Shown here: piece by piece, positions 1-9,880 of the stretch
Layout of the letters: each line of letters starts with the position of its first letter
Numbering within the stretch: the first letter of the stretch is position 1
Assembly: GCA_008638375.1 (NCBI GenBank)
Contig: CM018052.1
Location: forward strand, 24,459,071-24,523,070
Reading direction: 5' to 3'
DNA from: Nyssa sinensis
Lineage: Eukaryota; Streptophyta; Magnoliopsida; Cornales; Nyssaceae
Length of the DNA: 64,000 nt
The notes under the pieces: model-generated
Told to the model about the DNA's origin: nothing
The model's database searches: none
What the model saw: the letters and a program-made list of their open reading frames with translations, nothing else
Translations under genes and position numbers: made by a program

Positions 1-1
1 A

Positions 2-957
2 TCCCCAAATGTAAGTGAGGGAGTAGGAAATCCTTCTGAGATAGCTGTGCCGTCTCTTGTGGAAAACGTAGGTAACCTTGCCCCTGTAGATATTGGGGAG
101 AGGCTTGTTGAACCTCCCCCTAGTCCTGAGGTGAGGATAATTGATGCCTTTGAAGAGCCCCGAGACAGGGCTGAGGAGACCTCTAGTAGGTCTTCCCATA
201 GAGAAGAGGGTGAGAGTACTGTTACTCAAAGCCTTCTGGACGAGTAGAGGGTAAAATATAATTTTCTCCCAAATGTGACCTGCAGAGTACCAGGCCCCAT
301 GGATCGTCCCCAAAATGTTGAAGCCGGGGAGATATGTGTTTATCTCGCCTGGTTCGAAATGGGTTTGAGACTTTCATTGCCGGATTTAGTCAGGCAATTT
401 TTCTATTTGTTTGTTTGTTCAATCTAACTTGTTTGTCTTGCCTCGTGCAGAGCATGCACAGTTTAGCTGCTCTGATGGTGACTCCCATGAGCCTCGAGGA
501 GGCTGAGAAACTGAAGGCTGAAATAGACGAAATGAGGCTGGAGCTTGGGACAGCCCAATCCAAGGTTCAGACTACTGAGGAGGGTCTGAAGGAAGCTAGC
601 ACCAACCTTGCCATGGCAGAGTCTGAGAGGGACATATATGCTCGGCAAGTTGCGGGGCTTCAGGCGGAGTTGGTTGAGCTCCGAAATTCCTTTGATCAGA
701 AGGTTCAAGAGGCAGTTGATCATGCCAAGATTGAGACTGAGACGGAATTGAAAGAGGAAGTTGAACAGATGGGTGATGACTTGATCCGGTTTGGTTTTGA
801 AAGCTTCCGAACTAGATTCCTAGCTAAGTTCCCAGATTTTGACGTGTCATCAATCGTTCCTCCTGAACCTGCCTCGTCTGGTCCTGACCTGTACAAGATG
901 GCTGGGGCTATTGCCCTTAATTTGGAAGAGGACCCAGGCCCTTCTGACAAGGCTTAA
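2..957 (+). pseudogene. Antisense ORF of the Tat element (plant transposon-protein-like, coiled coil), broken
   Basis: The reading frame from position 2 gives an acidic, Ser/Glu-rich stretch, an in-frame TAG at 245-247, and then continues into sequence containing GEICVYLAWFEMGLRL. That pattern is typical of the 'putative gypsy type transposon' protein family found as extra ORFs in plant gypsy elements. This frame ends at a TAA near 425. A pyrimidine-rich stretch ending in CAG at 448-450 looks like a splice acceptor. From 451 a second exon reads to the TAA at 955-957 and is a long amphipathic coiled coil (roughly residues 50-140 of the ORF opening at 334), followed by FRTRFLAKFPDFDVSSIVPP. The conserved domain breaks off just after LVRQFF and runs straight into intron-like sequence, so the end of exon 1 and the donor site appear deleted. 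The direction is opposite to gag-pol. Function is unknown. Confidence 0.6.
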
Positions 958-2690
958 GGCTTTATGGGCTTTTATTTTTCTTTGTTTTTTCCATTTCCCT
1001 TTTGATGTAATGAATATACCCTTTTGATCAGTAAAATTGACTTTCCTTCAGATTCTTCTTGTGTTCTTTCCTTTTGTGAAATTTGTCGCAAGTGTAGCTA
1101 TTCTAAGCCTCTTGCATGTTAGACCAACTGTCCAGCAGTCAATAGTTGCCTTCTGAGCTTCGATACTTGTCGTTGAATAGTGAATGTAGATTAACTTCAA
1201 CTATCTCATCATAATAAGATGAGAAAGCAAACATAATCAGATAGACAGAGCCCAATAGAGTGGGGGTAAACTTCTGCAAAGCTCTGAAATAGACTGCTCT
1301 GAACCAAGGGCTTGTAAAGATAACCAGGCAGTTTGTGCCCATCATTTACGATGATCGACATTGCCGTTTCTGAGCCTTTAGGATCAGGATATATCAGAGT
1401 TGTTGGCCTTTGTTGTATGAACGACCTATCATAAAATAGATAAGACTAGAGGGTCTGTATACCGGATGGGAGGCTTGTACATTTAGACTTTGCCTTCCTC
1501 TTCTTTGCTACTGTAGTTTTTTGTTCAGAGAGCTCTGTATCCTGTCTCTTGGTATATCGAAGAGGCACATTTTAATACACCATTTATTTATTCGATTGTT
1601 GTTTGAGATTTCGAGGCCAATCTCTTTTTCACCGTTGCGACGGTTCAGTTGGGTGGCTTTTGGACTTCAAGGGTCTATATATATGGAAACGAGGGCATAC
1701 GGTTGCGCTTAACCCTCTTGTTCCCAAATTGTTCCCTTGTAAGAGAGACTCTAAATGCTGCCAGAATTTTGCCATTCGCTCGGAGATGATGGACGATTCT
1801 TCGTCTGAGTTAGGAATGATTAAACTGTGGCCGAGAGTTATCCTCCCCTTTGATTCAGTCTCCAAGGAAGGATTAAAAGAGGTGCAAGTCCTCTTGTCCA
1901 TCTTGGCATCCGATTGAAATTCTTTCGAATGGTGGGGGACTCTCCTTGATTCAACCGATGCCTGGAGCGTTAGTGGTGAAGACGAAGGTGGGACCCCTCC
2001 TCTTCTTCGTGTCTTGGCAGAGACCCTTGCTCAAATCGGCTGGGGTGTGACAACTGCTTTGAGGGAGATGAATGGAGGCCCCTTGAGACCTAGAGCCCTC
2101 ATCATCCATTGGTCATGAGATCAATGATAGTGATGACGAAATGGCCTGGGTGCTCTTTACTGCAGATTGGGGTTCAGGATTCCTTCCTTTCAAATAAAGC
2201 CGATGGCGACGATAATAAAAGTTTGGATCCTGTGCCCCTTTATCATCCGAGGCAGAAAGCCATGATGTTGCAGATCGTAGTGATGTAGTAGCTTCTGTAA
2301 TAGTCTATGTAATGATGTCTCTGTTTTATTTCCAGTCTTTGTTGTACTGATGTAAACTTTTATAAATCATCAATAAAATTGATCTCTTTTTACTCAATTC
2401 TGATGTTCTTTTCCGTTTGAATGTGCTTTTCTGAGTTAGATCACCCTTTTGTGCACTTCTGATAAATAACTCCTCTGTATGTCTCAAGAATAGATCAAAG
2501 AAACTTTGCACAAAACTTGAAGTTTTGAAACAGTATTCTTTAAATCTGTTCGGCACTTGTACTGTTTGTTGCTCGTTGGTAGATAAGCAAAATAAGCTAA
2601 GTGTCGCCTTTGAGGAGTTCAGATCTGGGAGACTTGTGTGAGTTTTGGTCGAAGATGCTTAGAACTTCTGCCTTTGGATGGACTGGATCA
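958..2690. other. Non-coding part of the Tat element between antisense ORF and tandem array
   Basis: No convincing gene. Just after the antisense ORF, TGTAATGAATA and AT-rich sequence look like a plant 3' end. The stretch 1600-1920 is open for about 100 codons on + (ends KEVQVLLSILASD) but shows no domain that I recognise and has no open continuation. It may be a decayed exon. A second TAATGATG/AATAAA-like stretch lies at about 2310-2380. Confidence 0.4.
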
Positions 2691-2699
2691 CAGAGTCTG

Positions 2700-3460
2700 C
2701 TAATTGAAGATGGGCCAGGCTCAGAAGGCCTGTGCATTAGGGTGGTCCAGGCTCTAGAGGCCTGTGCATTAGGAGATGGACCAACTACTTAAGACCTGTA
2801 CATTATGGACCAGGCTCTAGAGGCCTGTGCATTATTGATGGACCAAGTACTGAGACTTGTACATTATGGACCAGGCTCTGGAGGCCTGTGCATTATTGAT
2901 GGATCAAGTACTGAGACTTGTACATTATGGACCAGGCTCTGGAGGCCTGTGCATTTATAGATGGACCAAGTGCAAAGACTTGTACATTATGGACCAGGCT
3001 CTGGAGGCCTGTGCATTTATAGATGGACCAAGTGCAAAAACTTGTACATTATGGACCAGGCTCTAGAGGCCTGTGCATTTATAGACGGACTAAGTGCAAA
3101 GACTTGTACATTATGGACCAGGCTCTAGAGGCCTATGCATTTTTTATGGACCAAGTACTGAGACTTGTATGTTATAGACCAGGCTCTAGAGGCCTGTGCA
3201 TTTATAGATGGACCAAGTGCAAAGACTTGTACATTATGGACCAAGCTCTGGAGGCCTGTGCATTTATAGATGGACCAAGTGCAAAAACTTGTACATTATG
3301 GATCAGGCTCTAGAGGCCTGTGCAATTTTTATGGACCAAGTACTGAGACTTGTACATTATGGACCAAGCTCTGGAGGCCTGTGCATTTATAGATGGACCA
3401 AGTGCAAAGACTTGTACATTATGGACCAGGCTCTGGAAGCCTGTGCATTTATAGATGAAC
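2700..3460. repeat. Tandem array, ~62-bp unit, 12-13 copies
   Basis: The marker GGCCTGTGCATT recurs at about 2761, 2824, 2885, 2946, 3008, 3070, 3132, 3193, 3255, 3317, 3378 and 3440, a spacing of 61-63 bp. Each unit has two related halves: ATGGACCAGGCTCTGGAGGC followed by CTGTGCATT, and ATGGACCAAGTGCAAAGACT followed by TGTACATT. The array therefore looks like a dimer-based satellite grown from a ~30-bp monomer. It sits between the integrase end and the antisense ORF, the hypervariable 3' region of Tat elements. Units at 2761-2940 carry a 'TACTGAGACTTG' variant, and the middle units mostly a 'TGCAAAGACTTG' variant. Confidence 0.93.
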
Positions 3461-3492
3461 ATTCTATGGAAGTAAAAGAAACATCTCTATTG

Positions 3493-4544
3493 ATAATACT
3501 TCTGTAAGTGTTCCACGTTCCATGGCCTAGGAACAGGCTTCCCAGTCATGTCTTTTAGCCAGTAGGTGGTAGGCCGAACAACCTTTGTTACTTTGTAAGG
3601 GCCTTCCCGGTTTGGTGACAACTTTCCCATGGTGGGATCCTTGGTGTTTTGAAAGACTCTTCTTAAGACAAAGTCTCCGACTTGAAAGCTGACCGTCTTG
3701 AGTCCTACCTTAGATTGTTGACCATTCTCTGTTGATAGGCTTCCATCCTGATGCTGGCTTGATCCCTTCTCTCTTCAAGCAAATCCAAGTTTTCCATCAG
3801 CTGCTGATCATTGGATTCTTGCTCAAAGGCTTCAGTCCTCAGGATTGGCATACCGATTTCAACCGGAATTACTGCTTCTGTTCCATAGGCTAGTGAGAAG
3901 GGAGTTTCAAAGGTGGGAGTTCTTTTGGTTGTTCTAGAGGCCCAAAGAACTCCAGGGAGTTCCTCTGCCCACTTTCCTTTGGCCTGTTCCAACCTTTTCT
4001 TTAACCCGTCAAGGATTGTTCGGTTGGTGACCTCTGCTTGCCCATTTGCTTGTGGATGGCCTGGAGAGGCAAAGTGCTGCCTAATGTTGAGATTTTCACA
4101 GAATTTCTTGAAGCCTTTACCAGTGAATTGTGTCCCATTGTCGGAGATAATCACACGTGGTACGCCGAACCTGCAAATAATATTTTTCTAGGTGAAGCTC
4201 TCGACTTTCTTCTCTGTGATATGTGTTAGAGGTTCAGCTTCGGCCCATTTAGAGAAGTAGTCGATGGCCACCAAGAGATACTTCTTGTTTGGAGGTGCCT
4301 TTGGTAATGGACCCACGATGTCCATCCCCCACTGAGCAAAGGGCCAAGGACTAGGAATCGGGATGAGCTCGTGGTGAGACTGATGTTGATATGGGACAAA
4401 TCTTTGGCATTTGTCGCACTTCCGAACATATTCCTTAGCCTGTTTCAACATGCTAGGCCAGTAATAGCCCTGAGATAGAGCTCGGTGAGCTATAGTTCTG
4501 CCCCCATTATGATTCCCGCAAATTCCCTCATGTATTTCAGCCAA
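3493..4544 (-). pseudogene. Retrotransposon integrase (C-terminal part of pol), broken
   Basis: Integrase inserts the element's cDNA into the genome. The N-terminal zinc-binding region (GNHNGGRTIAHRAL followed by CDKCQRF) and the catalytic core are clear. The first Asp is in GMDIVGPLPK, the second in SDNGTQF and the Glu in GQAEVTNRTI, so the DDE triad survives. A TAG splits the frame just after KVESFT (near 4188), while both sides remain in the same frame. The C-terminal tail, with PRPWNVEHLQKYY near 3495, is the usual end of Tat pol. The tandem array follows directly. Confidence 0.88.
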
Positions 4545-4892
4545 GACATATTGTGATTCTTCTGGAGTTAAGCATTTTAACAGAGGTTGAGAATACGACC
4601 TTCTGTACAGCTTGTTGTTCAGGATTAGGTACCGAGCCGCTCTGATTCAGATTCTCCTAGCTTTGTTTTTGTCTTCGGGGAGGAGCCTGGATTGCAAGTA
4701 CTGGAGGATTGGAGTCATCCAGCTTTGGGGCTGTTCAGTAATTTGAGCAACTTGGGCTTCCTCTATGCTAGGTCCTGGCTGATAAGAGATTTTTACTGTG
4801 GAGTTTGCTTCAGACTTGAGGCGGGATGCCATGTTAGCCAAAGCATCTGCTCTGCAATTCTGGCTTCTTTCAATTTTTTGGATAGTAAATTT

Positions 4893-5344
4893 CTAGAAGG
4901 AATGCCTCAAGTGGTTCACCAGTTCGGAGTACCGGAGCATCCTATCATCTTTAATGGCGAATTCTCCCAAGACTTGGCTTACCACCAGCTGGGAGTCTGA
5001 GAAGACATTGAGGTTCTGAGCCTTGCATTCCAAGACAAGCTTCATGCCTAAGATTAGGGCTTCATATTCTGCTTCATTGTTAGAAGCTTTGAATCCCAAG
5101 CTGACTGCTTTTTCTAACGTGAGCCCATCAGGGGACTGTAGTACCAGGCCTACTCCCGAACCTTGATCGGTTGACGATCCATCGATGTATAGTAGCCAGG
5201 TTCCCTAGGTTTGGTGAGTTGTGCCTTGTTTTGAAGTGCCGGGGTGAACTCGGCAACAAAATCAGCTAAGGCCTGCCCTTTGATGGAATTTCGGGGTACA
5301 TATGATATGTCGAATTCTCCTAGCTCCACAGACCACTTCACCAA
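4893..5344 (-). pseudogene. Retrotransposon RNase H, broken
   Basis: This region removes the RNA strand during reverse transcription. The stretch 5344-5150 carries KWSVELGEFDISYVPR and ALADFVAEF, which is the RT-RNase H connection of plant gypsy pol. The stretch 5099-4893 carries SNNEAEYEALILGMKL and FSDSQLVVSQV, the RNase H motifs with conserved Glu and Asp. The two parts are in different frames (a shift lies between about 5100 and 5160) and the segment holding the first catalytic Asp is scrambled, so no active enzyme is encoded. Confidence 0.8.
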
Positions 5345-5695
5345 TCTTCCCGATACCTCAGGTTTCCTCAGTATTGACTTCAGAGGATAGGCAGTTGGGA
5401 TCTCGATTGGATGGGCTTGGAAATAAGGTCAAAGCTTCCGAGCTGATATGACCAAGGCATAGGCCAGCTTTTTTACTTCTGGATATCTCTTTTTCGTGTC
5501 AAGTAGTGCCCTACTGACGTAGAATATAGGCCTCTGCACTCCCCTGTCCTGTCTGATTAATGCGGAACTGACTGCGTTTTCAGAAACTGCAAGGTACAAG
5601 AGTAGCTTTTCTCCTTATACTGGTTTTGATAGGAGCTCTGGAGAGGCTAGATACTTCTTTAGTTCTTGAAAGGATTTCTCGCATTCTTCCGTCCA

Positions 5696-6773
5696 CTACA
5701 AAGCTTTGCTGCCCTTCAGAGCTTTGAAGAAAGGTAGGCAGTGATCAGTGGATTTGGAGATGAATCTACTTAGTGCCGCAATTCTGTCATTCAGTGCCTG
5801 AATTTCCTTCCTGGTTCCTGGTGACTTCAGTCCAATCAGAGCTTGGATCTGAGTGGGGTCTGCTTCGATACCCCTCTGAGAGATAATGTATCCCAAGAAT
5901 TTTTCCTTCGTAACCCCGAAGGTACATTTCGAGGGGTTGAGCTTCATCCTGTGCTATCTGAGGATATCGAAGGTCTGGGCTAAGTGCTGGAGGTAACTAC
6001 CTTTCTTCAGACTCTTCACCAGCATGTCGTCGATGTATACTTCCATGGTACTGCTGAGCAGTGGGCTGAACATCTTGTTCACCAACTGCTGATAAGTGGC
6101 TCCAGCATTCTTCAAACCGAAAGGCATTGCTCTGTAGCAGTAGAGCCCTCGTTCGGTTATGAAAGCTGTCTTCTCTTGGTCTGGAGGGTACATCTGGATC
6201 TGGTTGTACCCAGAGTAGGCATCCATGAAGCTCATAAGCTCATGTCCCGCGGTGGCGTCAACTAATTGGTCTATCCTTGGCAGTGGAAAACTGTCCTTGG
6301 GGCAGGCCTTGTTGAAGTTTGTATAATCAATGCAGACTCTTCACTTGTCGTTTTTTCTTCTTGACAAGCACGGTGTTGGCTAGCCAGTCAAGATAGAACA
6401 CTTCTAGTATCATCCTGGCTTCAAGCAGCCTCTGGACTTCTTCATTTATGATCCGATGCCGTTCAGGAGCAATCGGTCTTCTCTTCTGTCTGACCGGTGG
6501 ATGATCTGGATCGACCATCAACTTGTGAGTTATGAGGCTAGGGTCTATACCCTCCATGTCCCTGGTTTCCCAAGCAAATATAGAGAGGTTGTTTTTCAGA
6601 AACCTGACTATATTTTCCTGCTCGGTGTGCCTCAGATCTGGGCCGATATACAAATAACGCCCCTCTGCTTCTGAACTGACCAATACTTTGATGGGCTCGC
6701 CAACAGGTTTGGCTCGGCTGTCGTGTCCCCTTGGGCTCAGGGGCTCTTCGATGCTGGATGGGCAAACTTTCAC
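5696..6773 (-). pseudogene. Retrotransposon reverse transcriptase, broken
   Basis: RT copies element RNA into DNA. The upstream part (6773-6327) includes FAWETRDMEGIDP and the priming region with VKKKK. A frameshift in the homopolymer region near 6340-6355 separates it from 6235-5954, which holds MSFMDAYSGYNQIQM, RAMPFGLKNAGATYQ and the catalytic motif YIDDMLV. One stop near 5950 precedes MKLNPSKCTFGV and FLGYIISQRGIEADP (thumb region, to 5696). All catalytic motifs are recognisable, but the frame is broken at least twice. Confidence 0.9.
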
Positions 6774-6959
6774 CTCGGGAGTGTGAGTGAGAACTGGATC
6801 TGCACAGTCCCGAGTGTACTGTAATTGCTATTTAGGAGCCTTCTCCTTGAGGGCAATAGCATGGCACTCCCGGGAGGTTGGCTGACACCCTCTGACAGAG
6901 TGAACATTCTGGTTGTGGACGTACTTCAGACACTGATGGAGGGTCGAGGTGACTGCTCC

Positions 6960-7421
6960 ATCTGGTGTAACCAGGGTCTCCCGATTATGACGTTGTAGGG
7001 AGATCTCATGTTTAACACCATGTACTCCGAGATGGTGGTCTTCTGCCCTTCACCCTCTCCTACAGTGGTAGGAAGGTCGACTCTTCCCAATGGGGTGCTA
7101 AGATTGCCATCAAAAGCCCGCCATCACGGCAGTAGTAGGCTTGACATTGTCATGGTCCATCCCCATCTGTTTAAGTGGCTCATAAAACAGTATGTTGACG
7201 GAGCTACTAGTATCGACCAGGACTCTCCTGATCTCGCAGTTGGCGATTTTGAGTGTGATAATAAGGGCATCACTGTGAGAGCAGTGTACCCCTACTAGAT
7301 CTTGTTCAGTGAATTGGATCTTCGGTGCTGGCTTGAGCCTCTTTTCTACGTTGGAGATCTGTAATACGTTCGGGGCAGCTCTGGCCTCCCGAGCATATCT
7401 CTTTCTCGCCCTGTTGGACAT
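6960..7421 (-). pseudogene. Retrotransposon aspartic protease region, degenerate
   Basis: This stretch would mature the Gag-Pol polyprotein. It contains KIQFTEQDLVGVHCSHSDAL and RRVLVDTSSSVNILF. The catalytic motif of the family is D-S/T-G; here it is DTSSS, so Gly is replaced, which would be expected to damage activity. It lies in the same frame as the zinc-knuckle part of gag upstream and the N-terminal RT part downstream, consistent with a single Gag-Pol frame before decay. Confidence 0.75.
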
Positions 7422-7523
7422 TCCTATGATAGGGGAGTCGGCATGGAGGACATAGATGACATGGTTGATATGCCTCTGCGGCTCGTTTCGTCCTTCCCTC
7501 TGCTTCTGCCTCTATTCGGGCCT

Positions 7524-9193
7524 CTAGTCTGGCCGTTGTTGAGGCTTGTCTTCTTGGGGGTTCTGCCTTCCGTCCTGCTTGACGAACTCCTGAAGACGCC
7601 CCTTCTTTATGAGCTGCTCTATCTCATATCGGAGGGTCCTGCATGTGTTAGTTGTATGTCCATGATCTTTATGGAAATTACAATACTTACTTTGGTCCCG
7701 AAGGTTGAGATCTCCTTTGATTGGTTCCGGCCACCTCAGGTTCTCTCGATCTCGGATCTGCCGGAGTACCTGGTTCGGTGTGGTGTTTAAAGGAGTGAAG
7801 TTGGTGAACTCCCTTGGTCCAAAATTGTACACAACTCTGGGTGCTGTTCTCTTCTCTGGGTTTCTGGCCCTCTTTTTGTTGGAGTCTCTTCTGTGGTCCT
7901 ATTTCTTGTGATCCTCCCTCTTTGGATTATCCCTCTGGGTCTGGTCTTTGCCCTTTTGGGATGTGCGGTTGGCTTCTTCCAAGTTGATGTACTTTCTGGC
8001 CCGATCCATTAATGCCGCTATGTCGGCTGGGGGGCTCTTTGTTAAGGAGTCTCTAAAACCACCTTGGGCAAGCCCAGCAGTTAGGGCTGCTACAAGGAAC
8101 TTTGGGCTGCAGTCAGTAATCTCCGTGAGTTCGGCATTGAAGCGCTCAATGTAGGCTCTGAGGGATTCCTCATTAGTCTGCTTGACATTTAACAGGAATT
8201 CTGGTCCCCTTCTGAGCCTCCTGCTGGTCATGAACCTGTCCAAGAACTGTTTACCGAGCTCATAGAAGCTGGCAATTGAGTTCGGAGGGAGGTTGTGGAA
8301 CCACTTCAGAGCAGTTCCCTTCAAGCTGGTGATGAAAGTTCGGCACATGAAAGCATCAGAAGCTCCATGAAGGGCCATCGTATGCTGGTAGTGCGAGAGA
8401 TGATCTCCTGGATCTCCAGATCCATCATACAGGGTGAACTTGGGCACCATGAACTTTCTGGGCCTCTCTTCTGACATGATGGCGTAAGTGAATGGGGTGG
8501 CTAGTCTTCCGAGCAGCCTGGCCAACTCGTCTTGCTCTAGAGGGTTCTGAGGTCCTCTCAAGGTGATTGTTCGGTCCATAGACTCGGCAATTTCTTCTAC
8601 CCTCCGCGGGTCTCTGAGTCTGACATCTTGCGAACCCTGCTTGACAGCCTCGACTCAGGGTAGTAGGGTTGAGTACGCCCTTCAGACAGAGGAAGGTTCC
8701 GAACCGGAGGGATTGGTGCTGCATGGGGATGAGGCTCCTATGGTGCCGGATGTGCTCCCGAAGCCCTTGGAGTTGGGGCTCGAGTAGTGCTCCGGTAATG
8801 GACGTCAGGAACGAAGGTTGATGTTCCCCAACCTGGAGCTGTTGACGGTTGTGGATCTCTGCCAACGCGGGCAACACCTTAGGGGTGCTCGGGCTGGTTA
8901 TTTGGAGCCTGCTCATGAATTTCTTCATTCTCCGTGGCAACAGGAGGTTGTGTTCCTACAGCGAAGTTGACCGGCGGGTTAGGAGAACCCGCTGCTTGGT
9001 TTTGTGTGAGTGTTACCAGTGTTCTAGTGATGGCAAGCAACTGCTCCTGCACCAGTTCATTGTGTCGTTTGATCGATTCGATCTCTTGTCGCAAGGGATT
9101 AACCGCTGGTCCCCTTGTACGAGGAGCAGGCGGCTGGCGTTGAGAGTTTTGTGAATTCTGAGTATTCTGTCGCGGTCGGAGATTTGGTGCCAT
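7524..9193 (-). pseudogene. Retrotransposon gag, broken
   Basis: Gag packages the element RNA. The start is ATG at 9193 (MAPNLRPRQNTQNSQNSQ), 58 bp downstream of the primer binding site; a Gln/Pro-rich N-terminus and a short helix follow. A stop at 8879 and a frame change separate this from 8579-7899, which holds the retrotransposon gag core (FTLYDGSGDPGDHLSHYQ, ALKWFHNLPPNSIASF, LRAYIERFNAEL). After another stop, 7832-7524 carries a knuckle-like CNFHKDHGHTTNTC. The same MAP-LRP start occurs in the second Tat relic at 32048. Confidence 0.88.
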
Positions 9194-9250
9194 GGTTTTC
9201 CAGTGAGGAAAGAGATGAGTTTATGAATAGAGCACTTGGAGATTAGTCGT

Positions 9251-9270
9251 TCCCACAGACGGCGCCAAAC
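9251..9270 (-). other. Primer binding site of the Tat element (tRNA-Asp type)
   Basis: Read on the minus strand immediately after the LTR: GTTTGGCGCCGTCTGTGGGA. TGGCGCCGT is complementary to the 3' end of plant tRNA-Asp (…ACGGCGCCA), the usual primer of Tat and Athila elements. The site lies directly against the LTR edge at 9271. Confidence 0.85.
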
Positions 9271-9880
9271 TGATGCTGTACTTTTCGACTCGCAATAAGT
9301 ATGGGCTCCGTGACCTGTAGAACACTTAGAAAGACGATCAGAGGATCACCGGATTGGCTCCGGCGGTAGCCGCTCCGATGCTTAAGTAAGTAAAAGGAAT
9401 TAAAAGACTGTATTGAAAGCCAAAAGAATGAGCATGAAAATAAAGCGTACCTTTAGGGTTTAATTTATAGACCGCGGCCTTCATTAGTTGATTAGGATTC
9501 GGAGCCATGAATGTAGGGATTTGATCATCGGAGATTGCAGTTACCTTGTGGAATATTGCATAGAGATAACCCTAGATGGTAGTTCCCTTGTTGAAGACTG
9601 TTTCCTTGTTGAGGATTGCTTCCTTATTTCCTGCTCGGCATCCGCTAAGGCGGTGACGAGGTCTGGAGTGTTGGTCTAGATCTTGTAATCAAGTTTGAGA
9701 TCATTGTCCGGATATATGTGCTCTGAAGGCATATGTTCGGTCACTTCCGACCTTTTGTGCTGATCTGGATGCTCGAGCTCTTAGTCATTGGCTGAGCGAG
9801 AGCTGAGTTAGCCGAGCATGAGTTGGATTTATGATCATAAGTGTCAAGTGCTAATTGGCCTGCTCTTCTATGGTATATCA
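9271..9880 (-). repeat. LTR of the Tat element (5' LTR on minus strand)
   Basis: On + it begins TGATGCTGTACTTTTC, directly beside the primer binding site, and probably ends …TGGTATATCA at 9880, giving TGAT…ATCA termini and about 610 bp. GC content drops sharply just outside, at 9881. The outer edge is inferred from the terminal dinucleotides and the composition change, because the partner LTR is not in the window. Confidence 0.7.

Larger units (their letters stand above)
1..9880 (-). mobile_element. Ty3/gypsy LTR retrotransposon, Tat-like, left end outside window
   Basis: Read on the minus strand this is one element: LTR (9880-9271), primer binding site (9270-9251), gag, protease, reverse transcriptase, RNase H, integrase (ending near 3493), a 62-bp tandem array (about 2700-3460), and an ORF in the opposite direction (2-957). 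The order PR-RT-RH-INT is that of Ty3/gypsy. The motifs YIDD in RT, SDNGTQF in integrase and a DTSSS protease site match plant Tat-lineage elements. Tandem repeats and an antisense ORF between pol and the 3' LTR are known traits of that lineage. Many stops and at least two frameshifts show that it is non-autonomous now. The second LTR is not in the window, so target duplications cannot be tested. Assigning 1-2690 to the same element is inference from order. Confidence 0.85.

Noticed and set aside
1139..2556. Possible left LTR of the Tat element
   Set aside because: No sequence resembling TGATGCTGTACTTTTC or the ATATCA end of the 9271-9880 LTR was found here; the left LTR must lie outside the window.
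2700..3460. Regularly spaced repeats resembling a CRISPR array
   Set aside because: Plant nuclear DNA, no unique spacers, and units are contiguous tandem copies with two related halves.
2857..3507. Three overlapping ORFs with repeated MDQALEACAFIDGPSAK-like peptides
   Set aside because: They arise because the ~62-bp DNA repeat lacks stops in several frames; unit length is not a multiple of three and there is no gene context.
8425..8940. 171-residue minus-strand ORF overlapping gag
   Set aside because: It is an alternative frame across the frameshifted middle of gag, not a separate gene.
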